From the NCBI GenBank assembly GCA_025617745.1, contig CM046858.1, positions 33,922,598 to 33,986,597 on the forward strand: 64,000 bases of DNA. Direction: 5' to 3'. The notes below the pieces were generated by a model. The model ran no database searches, was not told the DNA's origin, and saw only the letters and a list, made by a program, of their open reading frames with translations. Position 1 is the first letter of the stretch. Every line of letters begins with the position of its first letter. Shown here in pieces: positions 22,442 through 33,870 of the stretch. The stretch comes from Heliocidaris erythrogramma (lineage: Eukaryota; Echinodermata; Echinoidea; Camarodonta; Echinometridae). The translations under genes and the position numbers were made by a program.

Positions 22442-23540
22442 TCAAATACTGTCTCGTATATTTAAAGGGAGGGAATTCCAAAATTTAGGAGCTGTAAATG
22501 AAAAAGTATTCTGGGTTAATGCTGTACGAGTTCTTGGCAAGTGATATAGATTGATTTGTCTGGTGGGGTAATGATGGATCTCATTATTTGCTGTGAATAT
22601 ATTATTGAAGACAGTGGGCAATTCATGATTATGATACTCAGTGGCGGATCTTCCGGGGGGGGGGGGGGGGGGGGGGGTTAGGGGGTTAAATTTAATGTGC
22701 ATAGAAAAACGCCTGTCCAGACCCACACAGTATGTTCCTATAGCACTCTGTCTCAGGTATTAGTAGATTCCAGGAAAACATCACTTACGGGGGTTCAAAA
22801 TAAAAAAAAATCGACTCGCCGTTCTGCGGCTTGTGGACGATGGTCCGCATCGTCTTTGGGTCACCCCCCCCCCCCCTTGGAAAAAAGCTAGATCCGCCCC
22901 TGAAACTGAAACATATGTACAGAAAGATTGAGGCGGTAAATATAAATTTTTAGTACATTATTAGAGTGAAAAAGACCATCAGTGTGGTGGCGATAATTAA
23001 CATTACTTATAATTCGCATAGCCCTTTTCTGTAATAAAAAACTCTGTCTAACAGGCATGCCGCACTGTTTCCCCAGGCTAATATTCCATAATTTAGATAT
23101 GGTAAAACTGGTGTGGAGTATAGTGATAGAAGTATGTTTGGCGGAAAAGACCATTTGAGTTTATTAATCATACCTACGTTTCTGGATATCAATTTACATA
23201 CATTATCAATCTGATGCTTCCATCGCAGCTTATTGTCTATTATAGTGCCTAGAAATGTTGTTTCAATTACCTTCTGTATTTGTATATTATCTATGAGAAT
23301 CGGATGATGAGGTAGTTCGTTAAAAGTATTACTAAATAACATGTCATTTGTTTTTTCTAGATTAAGTGATAACTTGTTAGCCTTAATCCATTTTGCAACT
23401 GAATCCAGTTCAGAATTAATCACATTACATATAGTTTCTAGGCTTTTATGCGAAAAAATAGATTAGTGTCATCTGCATACATAATAAAAGTCAATAAATT
23501 TGATGATCTATGAAAGTCATTTATATACAAGATAAAAACT
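22442..23540 (-). pseudogene. CR1-like LINE reverse transcriptase, C-terminal half
   Basis: Read on the minus strand: LSLNLEKTNDMLFS, then FLGTIIDNKLRWKHQIDNV and PYLNYGILAWGN (23007-23423), then QKRAMRIISNVNYRHHTDGL in another frame (22888-23154), then after a MITE insertion YPTRQINLYHLP and TAPKFWNSLPLNIRDS (22442-22635), the usual C-terminal block of CR1/Crack/Rex-like LINEs. At least two frameshifts and the insertion make it non-functional. It is the inverted partner of 13196-13842. Confidence 0.85.
22639..22902. mobile_element. 264 bp hAT-like MITE inside the LINE
   Basis: Ends CAGTGGCGGATC and inverse of CAGGGGCGGATC. LINE coding sequence resumes on each side, so the insertion is clear. 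Flanks give ATACT on the left and AAACT on the right, an imperfect duplication. Poly-G at the left and poly-C at the right inner edge, and GACGATGGTCCGCATCGTC inside. Confidence 0.75.
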
Positions 23541-25431
23541 TAAAGCTGTTGGGTCTTATGGTTGTTTACATATAACCAATATGCTTTAGAGTATGAAGAA
23601 ATGGGAATCAATTTGATAGAATTGAATTAAGTTCAAAACAAACATAAAAAATCCATGATACACAGGCCCTTGCTATGGGGGAGGCTGGCGAGCAGGGTCC
23701 GCTTGAACAAAACAAAAAGAAAGCAAAACAAAATAGGGTCCAATTATTGTCTTATTTTCTCTTCCTTTTCCTCTGCCCCATCTTTGTCTCTTTTCTCCTC
23801 TTTCAATATTTTCCCCATCTGATTTACGGGGCACGTGCTGCATACTTAGTACTAGTTACGCCCCTGTTTTGTTTTGTTTTTCAATAATTTACCCCATTAT
23901 AATTATGTTAAAGCACATAAAATCGCATTTTCAAATGTTCCGCATAGATTTGAAAGAAATATCACCTTTCGGTGCATGGCCTTCCTAAATTCCTTGATTA
24001 TTTCTCACTTGTTCCGTCAGTGTTGTGCCCCCATTTGAGAAAGAAGTGAGAAAAGGGACTTTTATCAAAGTTCAATATTTGGATATTGGCCTAGATCGCA
24101 CTGGTCTTTTGCGAATTTTCCTTGGTACATCGAATAAGAAATGACGTTTTTGCAGCTTAAAAATACAACAAAAAAAAATCGCTTTTCTCCCTCGCTTGTA
24201 AAATACCGTATATAACTTGGAGGGGATATAGGCGTACGAAGTGCTGTAGCCCCTTTGAGAAGGGCAATATTGGCTCGACTATCACCTCATTACGGGCAGC
24301 GAGGTGCTCCAATATCCTCATTATTTAGTTTAATACTGAAATACATGTAATTTTTGTGCATTTTCACTACAAAAGACAGTGTCGAATTTTTCCTCTCTTG
24401 CAGCTTCGCTCGCTCATACATAGAAAAGGGAAACTTAAAATTCGGCAAAAAAAACTTCAGCCCCCCAAAATTATGCATTTACGCCCAGGGGAGGGGGGGG
24501 GGTCGAAAATGCGTTTTGCCCCCACCTTTTTGTTGGGCGCGATCGCCCCACCCCCAACTTCCGGCGCCTATGAACGCATCCTAGATCTCAGTTAGGTTTA
24601 AATGACGTCACAGTTTATGGCAGGTTTTTTTTTCGAAAAACCGCACCCTTCTGGAGAAAACTAGAAGAGAAATATAAAAGAAATATAAATACAAAATGAA
24701 AAAGGAAGAAATAAGAAAAATACTGAAAACATAAAAGAAGAAAAGAGAAGATGCTAGAATAAGAATAGCGAAGATGATAAAAGGAAGAAATAAAGAATAA
24801 GAGATAGAGGAAAGATCAAAAAGAGAAGATGAAAGGAGAATAATGAAGAAATGCACGGGGTAGGGTAGAACAAAAGATTGAAGAGATGAAAGAAGGAGAA
24901 AAAAAGAAAGCATAAGGAGAGAAAAAAGACGGTGGTGGAAGGATAAAACAAATAATAACATTTATGAGGGAAAGACAGCAAGAGAAGATAAAGAAAGGGA
25001 ACAAAGAACAATATACGGAAAGACAGGAAGAGAAGATCCAAGAATGATCAAAATACAGAAAGAGAAGAACAAAGAAAGATCAAAACAAAAAAGAGCATAA
25101 GAGAAGACAACAAGAAAGATGAAGAAAGATCAAAACAAAGAATAACATAAGAAAGGACAGAAAGAGAAGATGAAAGAAAGCCCAAAACAAAGAATAACAT
25201 AAGCAAAGAAGGAAATAAAGAGAAAGAAGAAAATAAAGAGAGACGAAGGGGATGATAGAAGTAAAGATGAAGCGAAAAATAATGGAAAGATTTTTTTTAA
25301 TTAATTCATCTTTATTATAAAAACATAAAAAACATTGCATAAATCATTTAACTTTCCAATAAAGAAGTACATAAATAACTCAGGACCGAGGTAGACAGAT
25401 AAAAGTATGAGTTCCTCAGGCAGGGTAGGAT
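23541..25431. repeat. FB-A unit 2 body: shared segment and polypurine block
   Basis: Inverted counterpart of 11270-13195. The polypurine strand spans 24660-25330 (polypyrimidine on the minus strand). Frames 24608-25340 on the minus strand are low complexity. Confidence 0.8.
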
Positions 25432-26330
25432 CTGGATGATTCAGTGATTCATTTATTGTCATGCAACAATGATAAAAATTGTGTTACAATCTGATTTCCC
25501 AATTTCAAGCATAAAAATACATATCAGAAAATTGCACGTGATGGATAAGAATGAATACAGAAACACATATTAATACACATGTATCAAGAAAAACATTGAG
25601 AATAAAAAGGCATGACAATATAATACCTCATTATTCCATGATAAATCTAAATAAACAGTATACAAAAGGAAATTTATTTATTTATTTATTTAATTTTATT
25701 TCAACACGGTAATAAACATGTTTTAGCCAATGACTGTTGTTCGACATGTCCGTGCATATATACAATTAAAATGCATTGCACGATGCAACAATTTACGTAA
25801 AAATACAATACAGAAATACAATATAAACATATAAAAGCATCAAAAGAGTAATATATATAAATATGGAAACAAAATTACGATTGAAAACACAATATATTAT
25901 CATACAAATGGTAAATTAAAACAGTAGACAAAATATACAATAAGAGAAAAATAGGTATCTATTGCAACTTGCGGAGGGTAATTTGAGGTTTTGGATAGAG
26001 AGCGAGCGAAAGAGGGAGAGGGACAGAGCAAGGGAAGAGAAAAATTATGAAGGGACATGAAAACAATGCAAAAATAACTACTTTTTCATTGCGTTTGTTA
26101 CTTTTTGAGAAACAGAGAGAGAGAGAGATCTTTTGAATGAATTGTAATTAATAATGCTTTTCAGGTGATCAGGTAATGCATTCCATGTTTTTGCCCCTCG
26201 ATACTGAAGACTTCGTAAATTATAATTAGTTTTCATTTTGGGTAATTTAAATTTATACACATAAATTATATTTATATAACATAGATGTGGCAATGACGCT
26301 CCAATATTCAAAACAAAGTACACGTCTGCG
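25432..26330 (-). pseudogene. Second CR1-like LINE 3' end inserted in unit 2
   Basis: The minus-strand frame 26078-26323 ends with NYNLRSLQYRGAKTWNALP and a basic tail, the C-terminal signature of CR1/Rex-type reverse transcriptases. Then 650 bp of AT-rich 3' UTR follows to a tail with GAATCACTGAATCATCCAG. Unit 1 lacks this block and unit 3 has a shortened version (32533-33000), so the insertion entered an ancestor shared by units 2 and 3. Confidence 0.75.
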
Positions 26331-26574
26331 TGTATGTGGGTGTGTGGAAGGGGATGTAGATGTATGGATTAGACATCGTTTTTAAATTATTAAGGCACTG
26401 GCAAAGCGCCTTTCAAAGTGTGGGGAGCATTGATAAATATAGTTCACTTTTTTTAGAAAATAGGGATATAGTTGACAAAAACCGGAAATGCATTCTATAG
26501 AGCTTTCTAATAAATACAGTACCGTTGGGCCTTGGGTTGTCCTTCATCCATATCCCTTTTTTATTTGATTTAAA
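26331..26574. repeat. FB-A unit 2: conserved body-array junction
   Basis: Inverted equivalent of 10984-11180, including one copy of TAGAAAATAGGGATATA and the TTGTCCTTCATCCATATCCC junction. Confidence 0.8.
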
Positions 26575-27240
26575 TGACGACCCTCTTCTTCGACTATGAA
26601 TAGCGACCCTCTTCTGTGATTATGAATAGCGACCCTCTTCTCCGATTATGAATAGCGACCCTCTTCTGTGATTATGAATACCCACCCTCTTCTTTAATTA
26701 TGAATAGCGACCCTCTTCTTCGATTATGAATAGCGACCCTCTTTTCTGATTATGAATAGCGACCCTCTTCTGTGATTATGAATAGCGACCCTCTTCTGTG
26801 ATTATGAATAGCGACCCTCTTCTGTGATTATGAATAGCGACCCTCTTCTGTGATTATGAATAACGACCCTCTTCTCCGATTATGAATAGCGACCCTCTTC
26901 TGTGATTATGAATAGCGACCCTCTTCTCCGATTATGAATAGCGACCCTCTTCTTCGATTATGAATAGCGACCCTTATGAATATGGACCTTTATGAATATC
27001 GACCTTTATGAATAGCGACCCTGTTTTCGTATTATGAATAGGGACCCTTATGATTAACGACCCTGATTTGGTATTATGAATAGCGACCCTGTATCTGTAT
27101 TATGAATAGCGATCCTTATGTCTTATTATGAATGGCGGTCCTTATGAATAATCACCCTTATGAATAGCAACCCTTATGTCTTATTATGAATAGCGGTCCT
27201 TATGAATTTTTTAATGAATAACGGTCCTTATGACTAGCGA
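26575..27240 (-). repeat. FB-A unit 2, A-end array
   Basis: About 25 copies of the ~26 bp repeat in GATTATGAATAGCGACCC orientation, with irregular copies towards the right terminus, ending in TGACTAGCGAGCAGACCCC. Confidence 0.95.
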
Positions 27241-27249
27241 GCAGACCCC

Positions 27250-28020
27250 CTTAAAAGAGTCCCAGATGACATGGGGTTACAGGATGAATTAGTATGGTCC
27301 TTCTTAAAGATCACATTGCAAGAAAATCACAAATATGGCAATTAATGTATCACTAGAACCTGGGAAGCTTACAGATGGCAATCGTATAAGTTTTATGTCA
27401 ACTGCGTATCTGATGATTATAAAAACAACATAAATAAAAGCTCTTCTAAGCATCTGGAATATCCGAGGATTCGCCAGAAATATAGCAATGTTTTGATGTC
27501 GTCACACTAGGGATCGATCCTGCTTAAGCAGACGACGTCCTATAATGAATGAACGTAATTGCAATGCAATTATTTATCAAATTATAAAGAGTTTGGTATA
27601 TTTAACATGACCTTATTTCACACCATTCTAAAAGGGAAAGTGAAACTGATTCTGATAACTATAACCGTTTGATTGTAAATACACAGGAGAAGGGTCAATG
27701 ATCAATGAAATAAATGTTTACAAGTGACTGATTCCTTTATTTTTTTAACGCTGCATTTTTCATCAAAATAATACCATACACGAAGTTAAGAGTGAGGCAA
27801 CAGACTAACATTAAGACTGACGCTAGTCAAGTAAGAGAAATAAGTGAAGAGGAGATGACAAAACAGGCACTGAAAAATGTGTAAGATGTTATGGGACATC
27901 GTCTGCTTAGACAGGACTGGTCCTTCGTGTGTCGTCACACATCTCAGCAGCGTTCAAGGAGCTCTTCAGCTGCTATATCGGGGGCTGTATTTTACCGTTT
28001 TATAATTGATAATAATCATT
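27250..28020. other. Unique DNA with an inverted-repeat pair
   Basis: TCCTGCTTAAGCAGACGACG near 27518 recurs inverted near 27895-27925 with a few changes, bounding about 440 bp (27498-27945). This may be an old MITE; no target duplication was resolved. No gene is seen. Confidence 0.45.
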
Positions 28021-28023
28021 AAT

Positions 28024-28960
28024 TCAAATGTTTCCAAGCGTTGAATTGGATAACCTTGTATAATTTATGCCATCTATGCAATAATAAGTATTAGGCCGAT
28101 ATTTATTTTGATGGAATTTTCTCGCAATGTGATCTTTAAAATCATCAATCTTAACTTTAATATACTTGATAAAATCTGCATCTCTCTGAAGAAAATGGCA
28201 ATTTAATTTCCAATAACCTCTGCCCCTTTTGGGAACTCCAATAGACAATTCTACTGTGACAGCAGAATGGTCCGATGCCAGACCATGAGATATAGTACTG
28301 CTTAAACTATTTGCCAAGATACTGTTCGACACAAATAGATAGTCAAGTCTCGAAAGGGCTATAGGATTTTGTTGATATCTTGTAAATACCCTGTCTGTGG
28401 GATGCTTTAATCTCCAAGTATCATTCAAATTATATTCATCTATTAAAAAGGAAAAACATTTCTTGATCTTGAATTACTATGTTCAGCACATGAGCCTTGA
28501 TAATCCAAGGGACCCATGGCTAAATTCAAATCACCACCTAGAACAACATTTGTTTGATCGCTATCATCGAAATTTGAAAACAAATCCAAGAAAGAATTGG
28601 GGTCGTCCTGACTAGGAGCATACACGTTTATTATCCTTAACTTTAATTTTCCTATTAAAGCATCGAAAATAATGACTCTGCCATTTCCATCTGAATATAC
28701 ATGAGATATCGAAGCATTTAATACTGGTTTGAAAAGGGTTGCTACACCTCTACAGTTAGAGGTAGCACTATTAACATATAATTCAAATTTCCACATCTGC
28801 AAATTTTCATCAAGAGAATGAGTTTCTTGGAGCAAAATTATATCATCATCTCTTTGGTGCAAAAATCTGAATATCTTTTTCCTTTTGAATCTGTCCTGAA
28901 GCCCTCTATGCATTTTCCCAGATGCATATTTCACAATTGAAATTACAATGAGTACCTCAA
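28024..28960 (-). pseudogene. L1/Tx1-like LINE endonuclease relic
   Basis: On the minus strand, two frames give an apurinic-type endonuclease in order: KRKKIFRFLHQRDDDIILL, QETHS (catalytic Glu), NVYAPSQDD, VLGGDLNLAMGPLD (GDxN), then after a frameshift near 28430-28445 SRLDYLFVS and ASDHSAVTVEL (catalytic Asp-His). The linker after the domain follows to 28024, but no reverse transcriptase follows, so the element is 3'-deleted. The upstream part of the frame (28960-29195) is hydrophobic and probably not LINE protein. Confidence 0.85.
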
Positions 28961-29319
28961 AGAAAATAAAACCAGATAGCCATACTGTGCTCATGAACGT
29001 GTGACAGTGACCAAAAATAAAAAGAGAAAAGAAATATATAAAAATATTGGCAAGCAAAAAAGTTTGGCAGTCAATGTTCAAAAAAGGGTAGCATAAATTA
29101 ATCATAAAGTTCATAATGTTCATAAGTGAGCATAAAAGTAAATCAAAAGCTGAATTTAAACCGGTGAAATTTGGAAAATAAGCAAGCTTACCCACGACAC
29201 GTGCGTCCGCTACACATCCGCCATGCTATCCTTGAAAGGATATTTTTGATAGCGCAGACATTACCTTTATTAATATTCTTAATTTCTTACCATAGAGAAA
29301 CCCATGTGGTGTTTGAAAT
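28961..29319. other. No gene seen
   Basis: AT-rich sequence followed by a short CpG-containing stretch (29190-29250), up to the FB-A unit 3 insertion. The target duplication TTTGAAAT is at 29312-29319. Confidence 0.5.
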
Positions 29320-29339
29320 GGGGTAACCTCGCTAGTCAT

Positions 29340-29985
29340 AAGGACCGCTAGTCATAAGGATCAGTGGCTCATAAGGACCGCTAGTCATAACGTGTAATTT
29401 CCTATACCTGTAGGGTCGCTATTCATAAAGCGAAAAGGGGGTCACTATTCATAAACTCATAAGGAGCATTATTCATAGGGATTGCTATTCATAATATGAG
29501 AAGAGGGTCGCTATTCATAATCGAAGAAAAGGGTCATTACTCATAAGGGCCGCTATTCATAAAGGTCAATATTCATAAGGGTCGCTATTCATAAAGGTCA
29601 ATATTCATAGGGGTCGCTATTCATAATCGGAGAAGAGGGTCGCTATTCATAATCAGAGAAGAGGGTCGCTATTCATAATCAGAGAAGAGGGTCGCTATTC
29701 ATAATCAAAGAAGAGGGTCGCTATTCATAATCACAGAAGAGGGTCGCTATTCATAATCGAAGAAGAGGGTCGCTATTCATAATCACAGAAGAGGGTCGCT
29801 ATTCATAATCACAGAAGAGGGTCGCTATTCATAATCAAAGAAGAGGGTCGCTATTCATAATCACAGAAGAGGGTCGCTATTCATAATCGAAGATGAGGGT
29901 CGCTAATCATAATCAAAGAAGAGGGTCGCTATTCATAATCACGAAAGAGGGGCGCTGTTCATAATCGAAGAATAGGTTAGGGTTA
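29340..29985 (+). repeat. FB-A unit 3, B-end array
   Basis: About 22 copies, most ending AATCACAGAAGAGGGTCGC or AATCAAAGAAGAGGGTCGC. Merges into GTTAGGATTATTTGTCAAAT at 29975-29998. Confidence 0.95.
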
Positions 29986-30021
29986 GGATTATTTGTCAAA
30001 TATTATAATATGATTTTCATT

Positions 30022-30169
30022 AATATAGGATTTGAAGGTTTGCATGGTGAAGTTGTAATTCAGAAAAAGGTTTGCGGTACAACCATGTGAGTTGGAATAA
30101 CTCCACGTTCTGACCGGAACGTGGAGTTATTCCAACTCACATGGTTGTACCGCAAACCTTTTTCTGAAT
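30022..30169. mobile_element. Insertion with a perfect 53 bp-arm hairpin, 10 bp duplication
   Basis: Arms 30058-30110 and 30117-30169 are exact inverse copies around the 6 nt loop TGACCG. With 36 bp before the left arm, the 148 bp insert is flanked by GATTTTCATT at 30012-30021 and 30170-30179. The same place is uninterrupted in units 1 and 2. The minus-strand frame 30060-30290 is a by-product. It could be a snap-back MITE, a replication template-switch product, or a miRNA-like hairpin; sequence alone does not decide. Confidence 0.85.
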
Positions 30170-30199
30170 GATTTTCATTGTTCAATGAACACTCAAATA

Positions 30200-31055
30200 T
30201 GAAAGAACAAAAATAATAATATTGGATGGGATCTAGACACCCCACGGCTGTGTCGAGCCAATATGGGGACGGGCGATGAAACAAATACACCCCTTAAAAA
30301 CAGGCGAGAGCGAAAAAGCGTGAGGAAGCGGAGGAAGAGAACGATAAAAGCTACGAAATTTGCGTCAGTATTCCGTGGGGAGGGGGAAGTAATTCCCCAT
30401 CCATGCATCCACCCCTGATACATGCAGTGCAGCATTGCGTGGGTGTCGAACTAACTTTCCGCCTAAAAGGAGGTGCTAAATGTACGAGCCTTTATCTTTC
30501 TCTGAAATTTGCTACAAAACGTCTGAGGGACCCCCCCCCCCCCCCTCTCCATGCACCCACCCCTGTTACATACAGTGCAGTATTGCGACGAGCCATTATC
30601 TTTATCTCAGATTTGCTATAAAACGTCAGAGCTTTCGCACGGGAGGGGGAAAACCATATAGTTACATACCCCTAACAACTCTATGGCACGCTTCGCGGGC
30701 TCACAAACGCCCCATATTGAAAAATCCTGGCTACGCCTGTGTCACCCCTACCCCCCCCCCCCCCCATCAGTCCGATCACGTTGCGCTATTCTACCCATCT
30801 TGTTTCGGTACAAGCACATAGTACTGACAATTTTCGTCAAAGCAATTCATAAATGGCATAGTCTGTGTGCGGGTGGCGGGGGGGGTAGTAGGTGTTGCCA
30901 CCAGGTGTTGTTCTATCATGTCCATAATCCTCAGAGATAGGCGAGATAGCTCAGAGGTCGAACAGTGGCTTTGTAACTGAAGGATGCGTGTTTGAAACCA
31001 GGATGCACTCATGTCCTTTGGTAAGGCATTAACCTCAAGTCCCTCGGAGAGGACT
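30200..31055. repeat. FB-A unit 3 body modules and tRNA-like copy
   Basis: GCGCGAAGC-type modules, poly-C runs near 30530 and 30750, and a plus-strand tRNA-like segment (about 30945-31005) matching unit 2. Frames 30403-30940 are spurious. Confidence 0.7.
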
Positions 31056-31058
31056 TAA

Positions 31059-31726
31059 CCCTAATAGGCCCGGGGGCGGATTCCCCCCCCCCTCGACGTT
31101 TCGCGTAATATGTTCGCATTGCGAAAAGCAGTCACCACGCCGCTTCACTACTTTTTTCTTTCAAGTCTTGCGCAACTTTTGAGACCAAATTTGTGATGTC
31201 CGCGCGTGCGGTTCCGGAGTTACCCAACATTTCGTAAGTGCATGTCAGACCCAAAATTGTTCAAAAACGTGATTTCGTGTACAAATCCAATCCAAATTGT
31301 GTTTCCAGCTAAAATTCATAAATGTTTAATTATTTTTACTTTTACTGTTTAAAAACAATTAATTTTATGTTGTTTAAAATTAAAATAGTGTCGCCGACAA
31401 ATTCCATCGAAAACAATAAAAAAAAGGATTTTTACCGGTTTATTTGATCAGAATCTGACAAAGAGTCCCTATACCAAAAATTAGCAGTTTTGGGCTTTAA
31501 TTAATTAATTAGAGCAAATGAATTTTATGCATAAATTAGCATAATTAATTAGTTATTAAATTTTTCGGAGAAATTGACTATACAGTTTTGTAGATTACGT
31601 GGTCGGCGACGTGTGTGCCGATTTTCGTTGCGAATGCGCGGTGGACGGCCGAGATCTTAGGGGGCGGAATCAGCCCCCCCACCCCCGGCTGTGAGATGGG
31701 TCTAAAATAACCCGGCTCTGTTAGGG
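31059..31726. mobile_element. 668 bp TTAA-flanked element (piggyBac-like ends)
   Basis: TTAA at 31055-31058 and 31727-31730 bounds an element starting CCCTAATAGGCC and ending GGCTCTGTTAGGG. TTAA targets and CCC...GGG ends fit piggyBac-type transposons. The inner flanks also pair (GGGGGCGGATTC near 31075, GGGGGCGGAATC near 31660 in the same orientation). No transposase frame, so non-autonomous. Confidence 0.75.
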
Positions 31727-31734
31727 TTAAAGCC

Positions 31735-33000
31735 GTTGGTCCTGTGGTTGTTTACATACAACCAATATGCTTTACAGTATAAAGAAATGGGAATAAATTT
31801 GATAGAATTGAATTAAGATCAAACAAACATAGAAACTACATGATGCGCATGCCCTTGTAACGGGGGGGGGGGGGGGGGGGTGGCCTGTAGGATTGGCTTG
31901 TATCATCCCCCCGCAATAATTCACCTTCAATAAATGACATGATCAAATAATATGATCAGGAGGAGGAGGAGGATGACCACGATGATTATTATTCATAGGA
32001 TCACGATCGATCAACATGGTGATAATTTTGGTCATGATTTTTGTTAAGATTATGATAAGGAAGACCGAAATAAAGATTTCAAAGAATATAATGAAATAAA
32101 TAAGTTAGTAATTACCATGAAAGAACATGCACTCAAATGCTCTGAGAGGTGATTTTTAACTCGGGGAAATTTGAAAGTCCCAACCGTGGGAGGGCATACT
32201 TCATTCCCATCCATGCCCATAAACAGGGGCACACTGTAAAAACGGTAGATGCCAATGAATTGTACGTTACTAAAATCACGTATTATGAAAATATTACTAT
32301 CCCACCCCAAAATAAAAACGAAAACAAATTTTTCGCGGCAATTTCTAAGCCCGTATCCGGACAACTACCCCTACAACTAATATCCAGGACAAATACCCCC
32401 TACGAGAATCCCCCCCCCCCCCCCCCCCCCCTCCTCCCCGCCCAACTTTCCCCTCATCTCCCCCAAATGGACGATTGCTGGAACTTGAGATAAAGGCTAA
32501 GGATTAGGTCTTCACAGGAGTTGAGAAACGGGAGGATCTGGATGATTCAGTGATTCATTTATTGTCATGCAACAAGGATACAAATTGTGTTACAATCTGA
32601 TTTCCCAATTTCAAGCATAAAAAAATGCACGTGATGGATAAGAATGAATACAGAAAAATATATTAATGCACATGTATCAAAAATATATTAACACATTGAG
32701 AAAGAGGCATGACAATAATTATTCCATGATAAATCTACGTAAACAGTATACAAAAGGAAATAAGAGTACAAGCAAGAGGTCCATGTCTTGCAGAAAACCA
32801 TGCAGAAACAAAGAAACAAGAGGCTGGAAAAGGAAGGAAAGAGGAAGAGAGAGAGAGAGAGAGAGGAGGAAAAAGAAAAAAGAAAGAACGAAAAGGGTAC
32901 ATAAATAGACAACCAGTACTTCCCCTAACTCTAAAATAGGTGTGGCAATGACACTCCAATATTCAAAACAAAGCACATGTCTGCGTGTATGTGGGTGTGT
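31735..33000. repeat. FB-A unit 3 body remnants
   Basis: 31735-31850 matches the shared segment near 23540-23660. A 20 nt poly-G run is at 31861-31880. 32345-32480 carries an inverted family B terminus (CCGTATCCGGACAACTACCC) and a poly-C run. 32533-33000 matches the LINE 3' end of unit 2, with a GA-rich run near 32840-32880. No intact gene. Confidence 0.65.
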
Positions 33001-33244
33001 GGATGGGGGGGGGGGGGGGGGGGGGTCCTCTCCTCCCACGTAGATGTATGGATTAGACATTTAATTATTAAGGCACTGGCAAAGCGCCTTTCAATGTGTG
33101 GGGAGTATTGATAAATATAGTTCACTTTTTTAGAAAATAGGGATATATTTGACAAAAACCGGAAATGCATTGTATAGAGCTTTCTTAAATACAATACCGT
33201 TGGGCCTTGGGTTGTCCTTCCTCCATATCCCTTTCTTATTTGAT

Positions 33245-33870
33245 TTAAATGACAACCCTCTTCTTTGATTATGAATAGCGACCCTCTTCTGTGATTATGA
33301 ACAGCGACCCTCTTTAGTGATTATGAGTAGCGACCCTCTTCTCCGATTATGAATAGCGACCCTCTTCTGTGATTATGAATAGCGACCCTCTTTTGTGATT
33401 ATGAATAGCGACCCTCTTCTCCGATTATGAATAGCGACCCTCTTATGTGATTATGAATAGCGACCCTCTTTTGTGATTATGAATAGCGACCCTCTTATCC
33501 GATTATGAATAGCGACCCTCTTCTCCGATTATGAATAGCGACCCTCTTATGTTATTATGAATAGCGACCCTCTTCTTCAATTATGAATAGCGACCCTTAT
33601 GAATATTGACCTTTATGAATAGCGACCTTTATGAATAGCGACCCTATTTTCGTATTATGAATAGGGACCCTTATGATTAACGACCCTGATTTGGTATTAT
33701 GAATAGCGACCCTCTTTCCATATTATGAATAGCGATCCTTATGTCTTATTATGAATGGCAGTCCTTATGAATAATTACCCTTATGAATAGCAACCCTTAT
33801 GTCTTATTATGAATAGCGGTCCTTATGAATATTTTTTTTTATGAATAGCGGTCCTTATGACTAGCGAGCA
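33245..33870 (-). repeat. FB-A unit 3, A-end array
   Basis: About 24 copies of the ~26 bp repeat in GATTATGAATAGCGACCC orientation, ending in the irregular outer copies and TGACTAGCGAGCAGACCCC. Confidence 0.95.

Larger units (their letters stand above)
19808..27249 (-). mobile_element. FB-A unit 2: 7.4 kb foldback element, inverted to unit 1
   Basis: The left end is GGGATAACCTCGCTAGTCA and the right end is the inverse of GGGGTCTGCTCGCTAGTCA. Arrays at 19825-20716 and 26575-27240 face each other. Body segments follow unit 1 in reverse order. Extra insertions are a more complete CR1-like LINE, a hAT-like MITE in it, and a second LINE 3' end (25432-26330). Flanks do not match: GGGATATC on the left, CTTAAAAG on the right. 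The lost target duplication suggests rearrangement or gene conversion of one end. Confidence 0.8.

Noticed and set aside
28961-29195. N-terminal membrane-like part of the 250-codon minus-strand frame
   Set aside because: Hydrophobic run upstream of the recognisable endonuclease; likely chance extension in AT-rich DNA.
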